NCBI GenBank assembly: GCA_020850755.1
Contig: JADZEB010000004.1
Location: forward strand, 124,001 to 188,000
DNA: 64,000 nucleotides
Reading direction: 5' to 3'
DNA from: Alphaproteobacteria bacterium
GTDB lineage: Bacteria > Pseudomonadota > Alphaproteobacteria > Acetobacterales > Acetobacteraceae
Shown here: positions 60,875-64,000 of the stretch, in pieces
Numbering within the stretch: position 1 is the stretch's first letter
Layout: the number at the start of each line of letters is the position of its first letter
The notes under the pieces: model-generated
What the model saw: only the letters and a program-made list of their open reading frames with translations
Database searches by the model: none
Told to the model about the DNA's origin: nothing
Position numbers and translations under genes: made by a program

Positions 60875-61855
60875 CTACTGCGTGTGCAGGTGGCAGGCGG
60901 AGTAGTGGCCCGGCGCCACCTCCTTGAGCGGCGGCTCGGCCTCGGCGCAGCGGGCGAATGCAAGCGGACAGCGCGTGCGGAACCGGCAGCCCGAGGGCGG
61001 GTTGCGCGCGTCCGCCAGCCCGCCGCGAATTGGAAGCGGATCGCGAGACTGATCGACATGCGGCACGGGCACGGCCTGGACCAGCGCCCGTGAATAGGGG
61101 TGCTGCGGGCGGCGCACTACCTCCTCGGTCGGGCCGTCCTCGACCACCTTGCCGAGATACATCACGATGGTGCGTTTGCAGACATAGCGCACCAGCGCGA
61201 GGTCGTGGCTGATATAGACGGCGGCCAGGCCCATACGCTCGCGCACCTCGCGCATGACGTTCAGTATGCCCGCGCGCACCGACACGTCGAGCATCGATAC
61301 CGGCTCGTCGGCGACGATGAACTCGGGCTCCAGCACCAGCGCGCGCGCCAGCACCATCCGCTGCAATTGCCCGCCGGAAAGCTGGGGCTGGTACTTGTCG
61401 TAGTACTGCTCGACATTCGCCAAGCGCACGCGCTCCATCGCCGCGCGCATGCGCTCGTCATGTTCGGCGGTTGGGACGCCGGCATTGACCAGCGGCTCGG
61501 CCAGCGCCCGGCGCATGGAGAAGCGCGGGTTGAACGCCTCATACGGGTTCTGGAAGACTAGCTGGGCGCGGCGGCGGAAAGCCCGCAGCTCCTCGGGCGA
61601 GAGAGCAGCCAGATCCATGCCGTCGAATACCACGCGACCGGCGGTCGGTTCGATCAGACGCAGCATCAGCCGACCTGTAGTGGTCTTGCCGCAGCCGCTT
61701 TCTCCAAGCAGGCCCACCGCCTCACCGCGCTCGACCGAGAAGCTCACCCCATCCACCGCCCGCACGATCGGGCGCTTGCCGGTAATGCTGGACAGGAGGC
61801 CGCCGGCAACCTCGAAGTACCGGGCGAGGCCCTCGGCGGCGATCAGCGCTGCCAT
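60875..61855 (-). CDS. Opp/Dpp-type ABC ATPase (OppF-like)
   Basis: 326 residues. Walker A GESGCGKTTT, signature PQLSGGQLQRMVLARALVLE, Walker B FIVADEPVSMLDVS and YISHDLALV are present, with C-terminal PPSGCRFRTRCPLAFARCAE. Its start overlaps the OppD-like stop by 13 nt. Confidence 0.92.
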   Translation of the reverse strand: MAALIAAEGLARYFEVAGGLLSSITGKRPIVRAVDGVSFSVERGEAVGLLGESGCGKTTTGRLMLRLIEPTAGRVVFDGMDLAALSPEELRAFRRRAQLVFQNPYEAFNPRFSMRRALAEPLVNAGVPTAEHDERMRAAMERVRLANVEQYYDKYQPQLSGGQLQRMVLARALVLEPEFIVADEPVSMLDVSVRAGILNVMREVRERMGLAAVYISHDLALVRYVCKRTIVMYLGKVVEDGPTEEVVRRPQHPYSRALVQAVPVPHVDQSRDPLPIRGGLADARNPPSGCRFRTRCPLAFARCAEAEPPLKEVAPGHYSACHLHTQ

Positions 61856-62847
61856 GTGGCAACCTCCGCGGCCTTGGCGCGCAGTGCGCCGGCTTCCTCG
61901 GCACGCCAGCAGGCGGCGACATGGCCCCCGCCATGCTCGCGCAATGGCGGCGACGCGTCATGGCAGCGCGCCTCGGCGAAGGGGCAGCGCGGCGCGAAAC
62001 GGCAGCCTGGCGGCGGATCGGAGAGGTCGGGGGGGCTGCCTTCGATCGGGGTGAGCTGGCCTTCAGCGCGGGCGAGGTCTGGAAACGCGTTGTAGAGGCC
62101 CATCGTGTAGGGATGAACCGGCGCCGACAGCACGGCGTTGGCTGGCCCGCTCTCGACCACCTGACCGGCATACATCACCACCACGCGGTCGCAGACATAG
62201 GCCACGACGCTGATATCATGCGTGACCATGATCACCGAAAGGCGCAGCCGAGCCTGCAGCTCCTTGAGCGTGTCGAGTACCTGCCGCTGCACGATCACAT
62301 CGAGTGCGGTTACCGGCTCGTCGGCGATCAGCAGCACCGGATCGAGCGCAAGGGCCAGAGCGATCGCCGCACGCTGGCGCATGCCGCCCGAGAACTGGTG
62401 CGGGTAGTCGCGCAGCCGCTTGGCATCGAGCCCGACCATCGCGAACAGTTCGGCCGAGCGCGCCTCGGCCCTGGCGCGGTCGTAGCCGCCGCGATCGCGC
62501 AGCACCTCGACGATCTGCTCGCCCACACGATAGACCGGGTCGAGCGAGTTCATGGCGCTTTGCGGCACGAAGGCGATGCGCCGCCAGCGCAAGCTGGTCA
62601 TGTCCTTGTGCGACAGCGTGAGCAGGTCGCGTCCCTCGAACATGATGCGCCCGCTTGGCATGGTGGCATTGCGCGGCATGACGCGGGTAATGGCGCGCGC
62701 GACCGTGGTCTTGCCGCAACCGGATTCGCCCACCAGCCCGACGATATCGCCATCGGGCACGACGAAGCTGGCCCCGTCCACGGCGCGCGTGACACCGCGC
62801 GCGGTGCTGTAATGAACGTGCAGATCCTCGATCGACAGGATGGCCAC
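61843..62847 (-). CDS. Opp/Dpp-type ABC ATPase (OppD-like)
   Basis: 334 residues from GTG 62847, chosen over GTG 62853 because AGGGG is then about 8 nt upstream. Walker A GESGCGKTTV, FVPQSAMNSLDPVYRVGEQI, signature HQFSGGMRQRAAIALALALD (Phe instead of Leu), Walker B LLIADEPVTALDV and MVTHDISVVAYV; the C-terminal Cys cluster PPGCRFAPRCPFAEARC is intact. Confidence 0.91.
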   Translation of the reverse strand: MAILSIEDLHVHYSTARGVTRAVDGASFVVPDGDIVGLVGESGCGKTTVARAITRVMPRNATMPSGRIMFEGRDLLTLSHKDMTSLRWRRIAFVPQSAMNSLDPVYRVGEQIVEVLRDRGGYDRARAEARSAELFAMVGLDAKRLRDYPHQFSGGMRQRAAIALALALDPVLLIADEPVTALDVIVQRQVLDTLKELQARLRLSVIMVTHDISVVAYVCDRVVVMYAGQVVESGPANAVLSAPVHPYTMGLYNAFPDLARAEGQLTPIEGSPPDLSDPPPGCRFAPRCPFAEARCHDASPPLREHGGGHVAACWRAEEAGALRAKAAEVATWQR

Positions 62848-62857
62848 GCGCACGCCC

Positions 62858-63790
62858 CTATTCGCGCAGTCGGGGGAACAGAAGCTCCTCGTAGCCGCGG
62901 CTGATGAAGAAGCCGGCGACGACGACGAGCACGATGCAAAGTCCCGGCGGCCCGAACCAGTTGTACTGGCCGCGCGACAGCGCCTGGGACACATAGGCTT
63001 CCTGCAGCATGTGGCCCCAGGAAACAGTGTCGGAACTTCCGAAGCCCAGGAAACTGATCGATGCTTCGGTCAGGATCGCCCAGCCGACCGCGATCGAGGC
63101 ATACAGGAAGGACAATGGCAGGATGTTCGGCAGCACGTGCACGAACAGAATCCGTCTGGTCGGGGAGCCAGTCACACGCGCCGCCTCGATATAGGCGCGC
63201 TCGCGCACGGTCAGCACCTGGCTGCGGATGACGCGCGCCGTGTTCGGCCACAGCAGCAGAGCCATGCCGATGATGACGTTGCTGACACTCGGGCCAAGAA
63301 AGGCTGCGAGCACGATCACGAAGGGCAGGAACGGCAAGCCGATCGCGATGTCGGCAAGCCGCATCAGAATCGCGTCGATCCTGCCTCCGAAATAGCCGGA
63401 CACGAGGCCGACCAGCGTGCCGATCGTGACCACGATCGCCGCAGCCGTTACGCCCACCAGGAGCGCGCTGCGCGTGCCGTAGACAAGCTGGCTGAAGATG
63501 TCGCGACCGGCATGGGTGGTGCCGAGGAAGAAGGTCGACGAGGGAGGCAAATTGCGCGCGAGCCGCCCGTTGGCGGCGAACAGGATCTGGCCGGGATCGT
63601 GGGTGGCAATCAGATCCGCGAACAGCGCCACCAGCACGAACACCAGGTATATCGTCAGCCCGGCAATGGCAAATGGATCGTTGCGCGGCAGGCGCAAGGT
63701 CGCGGCAATGCGGGCGCCGATGCCGGGCCGTTCGCTCCGCGCCGTCCGCCCGCCCGAGGCGCCGCCGCCGTCACGGATCGCGCTAGCCAT
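62858..63790 (-). CDS. Opp/Dpp-type ABC permease (DppC-like)
   Basis: 310 residues. N-terminal helix, LGTTHAGRDIFSQLVYGTRS, EAA loop RAYIEAARVTGSPTRRILFV, and LTEASISFLGFGSSDTVSWG define DppC. Its ATG overlaps the preceding permease's stop by 8 nt. Confidence 0.92.
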   Translation of the reverse strand: MASAIRDGGGASGGRTARSERPGIGARIAATLRLPRNDPFAIAGLTIYLVFVLVALFADLIATHDPGQILFAANGRLARNLPPSSTFFLGTTHAGRDIFSQLVYGTRSALLVGVTAAAIVVTIGTLVGLVSGYFGGRIDAILMRLADIAIGLPFLPFVIVLAAFLGPSVSNVIIGMALLLWPNTARVIRSQVLTVRERAYIEAARVTGSPTRRILFVHVLPNILPLSFLYASIAVGWAILTEASISFLGFGSSDTVSWGHMLQEAYVSQALSRGQYNWFGPPGLCIVLVVVAGFFISRGYEELLFPRLRE

Positions 63791-64000
63791 GGGCAGTATG
63801 CGTCACGCGCGGGTCAAGGACCGCGTAGAGAATATCGGCAACAAGGTTCATCACCACCTGCACCACCGCGATCAGCAGGAACGCGCCTTGCGCCACGGGA
63901 TAGTCCGCAGCGGACACTGCAGACACCAGCAGCCGCCCGAGACCCGGCCAGGAGAACACCGTCTCGACAACGACATTGCCGCCGACCGAGGAGCCGATGC
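63783..64000 (-). CDS. Opp/Dpp-type ABC permease (DppB-like), partial
   Basis: Only the C-terminal about 71 residues are in the window, on the minus strand: GGNVVVETVFSWPGLGRLLV, VAQGAFLLIAVVQVVMNLVA and the end DILYAVLDPRVTHTAHG. This is the typical last periplasmic loop and helices of DppB. The gene continues beyond 64000; the cognate binding protein is expected there. Confidence 0.9.
   Translation of the reverse strand, partial: IGSSVGGNVVVETVFSWPGLGRLLVSAVSAADYPVAQGAFLLIAVVQVVMNLVADILYAVLDPRVTHTAHG

Noticed and set aside
1-64000. tRNA, rRNA, CRISPR arrays, prophage or integrase genes
   Set aside because: I looked for conserved tRNA arms, rRNA motifs, regular short repeats and phage genes and saw none; apart from the single IS and the CTAG repeats there is no sign of a larger mobile island.

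Overview
This is a GC-rich (about 70% by eye) chromosomal window. Gene content and codon use fit an alphaproteobacterium of the Rhodospirillales, most likely Acetobacteraceae (Roseomonas or Elioraea-like); that placement is an inference from style of content, not from a marker gene. I see no rRNA, tRNA or CRISPR array. Both window ends cut genes: a DUF2189-type membrane protein at the left and an oligopeptide-ABC permease at the right.

Layout. 1-3.4 kb: a TauE/SafE-like membrane protein, then a patch of dispersed CTAG-ended repeats, one copy of which is split by an 847-bp IS5-family element, then a 2OG-Fe(II) oxygenase fused to a cysteine-less redoxin fold. 3.8-7.7 kb: MaoC hydratase plus CaiB CoA-transferase, a CBS-pair protein and an FAD monooxygenase. 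7.7-13 kb (minus strand): an NdvA-like glucan exporter and a tightly coupled phnD-phnE-phnC-metallophosphoesterase operon. 13-19.3 kb: an orphan family-5 solute-binding protein, a phosphoribosyltransferase, an M20 amidohydrolase, a nucleoside hydrolase and an acyl-CoA synthetase. 19.5-34.6 kb (plus strand): a long catabolic/transport run with two paralogous family-5 binding proteins, a bicupin, a complete Dpp-type ABC transporter, an amidohydrolase-2 protein without the usual HxH, an FAD-linked oxidase, a tandem alpha/beta-hydrolase with unusual nucleophile positions, a gamma-glutamyltransferase and an SDR. 34.6-38 kb (minus): a VOC protein, an EamA exporter and a GH5-like lipoprotein. 38-45 kb (plus): a PhyH dioxygenase, a complete liv-type branched-chain amino acid/amide ABC operon, and NnrU-like and YgjV-like membrane proteins. 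45-56.4 kb: two separate NMT1/SsuA-type ABC operons on the minus strand, one with a TRZ/ATZ-type amidohydrolase, the other with a DUF1445 hydro-lyase, an HpcH aldolase and a CMD protein, with two EamA exporters between them. 56.5-60.9 kb (plus): aldehyde dehydrogenase and a TRAP transporter. 60.9-64 kb (minus): an Opp/Dpp-type ABC transporter.

The window is dominated by organic-solute uptake (six largely complete ABC/TRAP importers plus two orphan binding proteins), each beside a few hydrolases or oxidoreductases, as expected of a free-living heterotroph scavenging diverse small molecules. No transcription regulator gene was recognised in 64 kb.

The most unusual DNA feature is a 126-bp palindromic element bounded by CTAG. 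At 44.86-44.99 kb it sits exactly between two convergent genes and gives each its TAG stop; removing it leaves one CTAG shared by both genes, an arrangement that occurs intact at 51188-51191. A second copy carries the IS element, also at CTAG. The most unusual proteins are the tandem alpha/beta-hydrolase, the HxH-less amidohydrolase, and the redoxin-oxygenase fusion.
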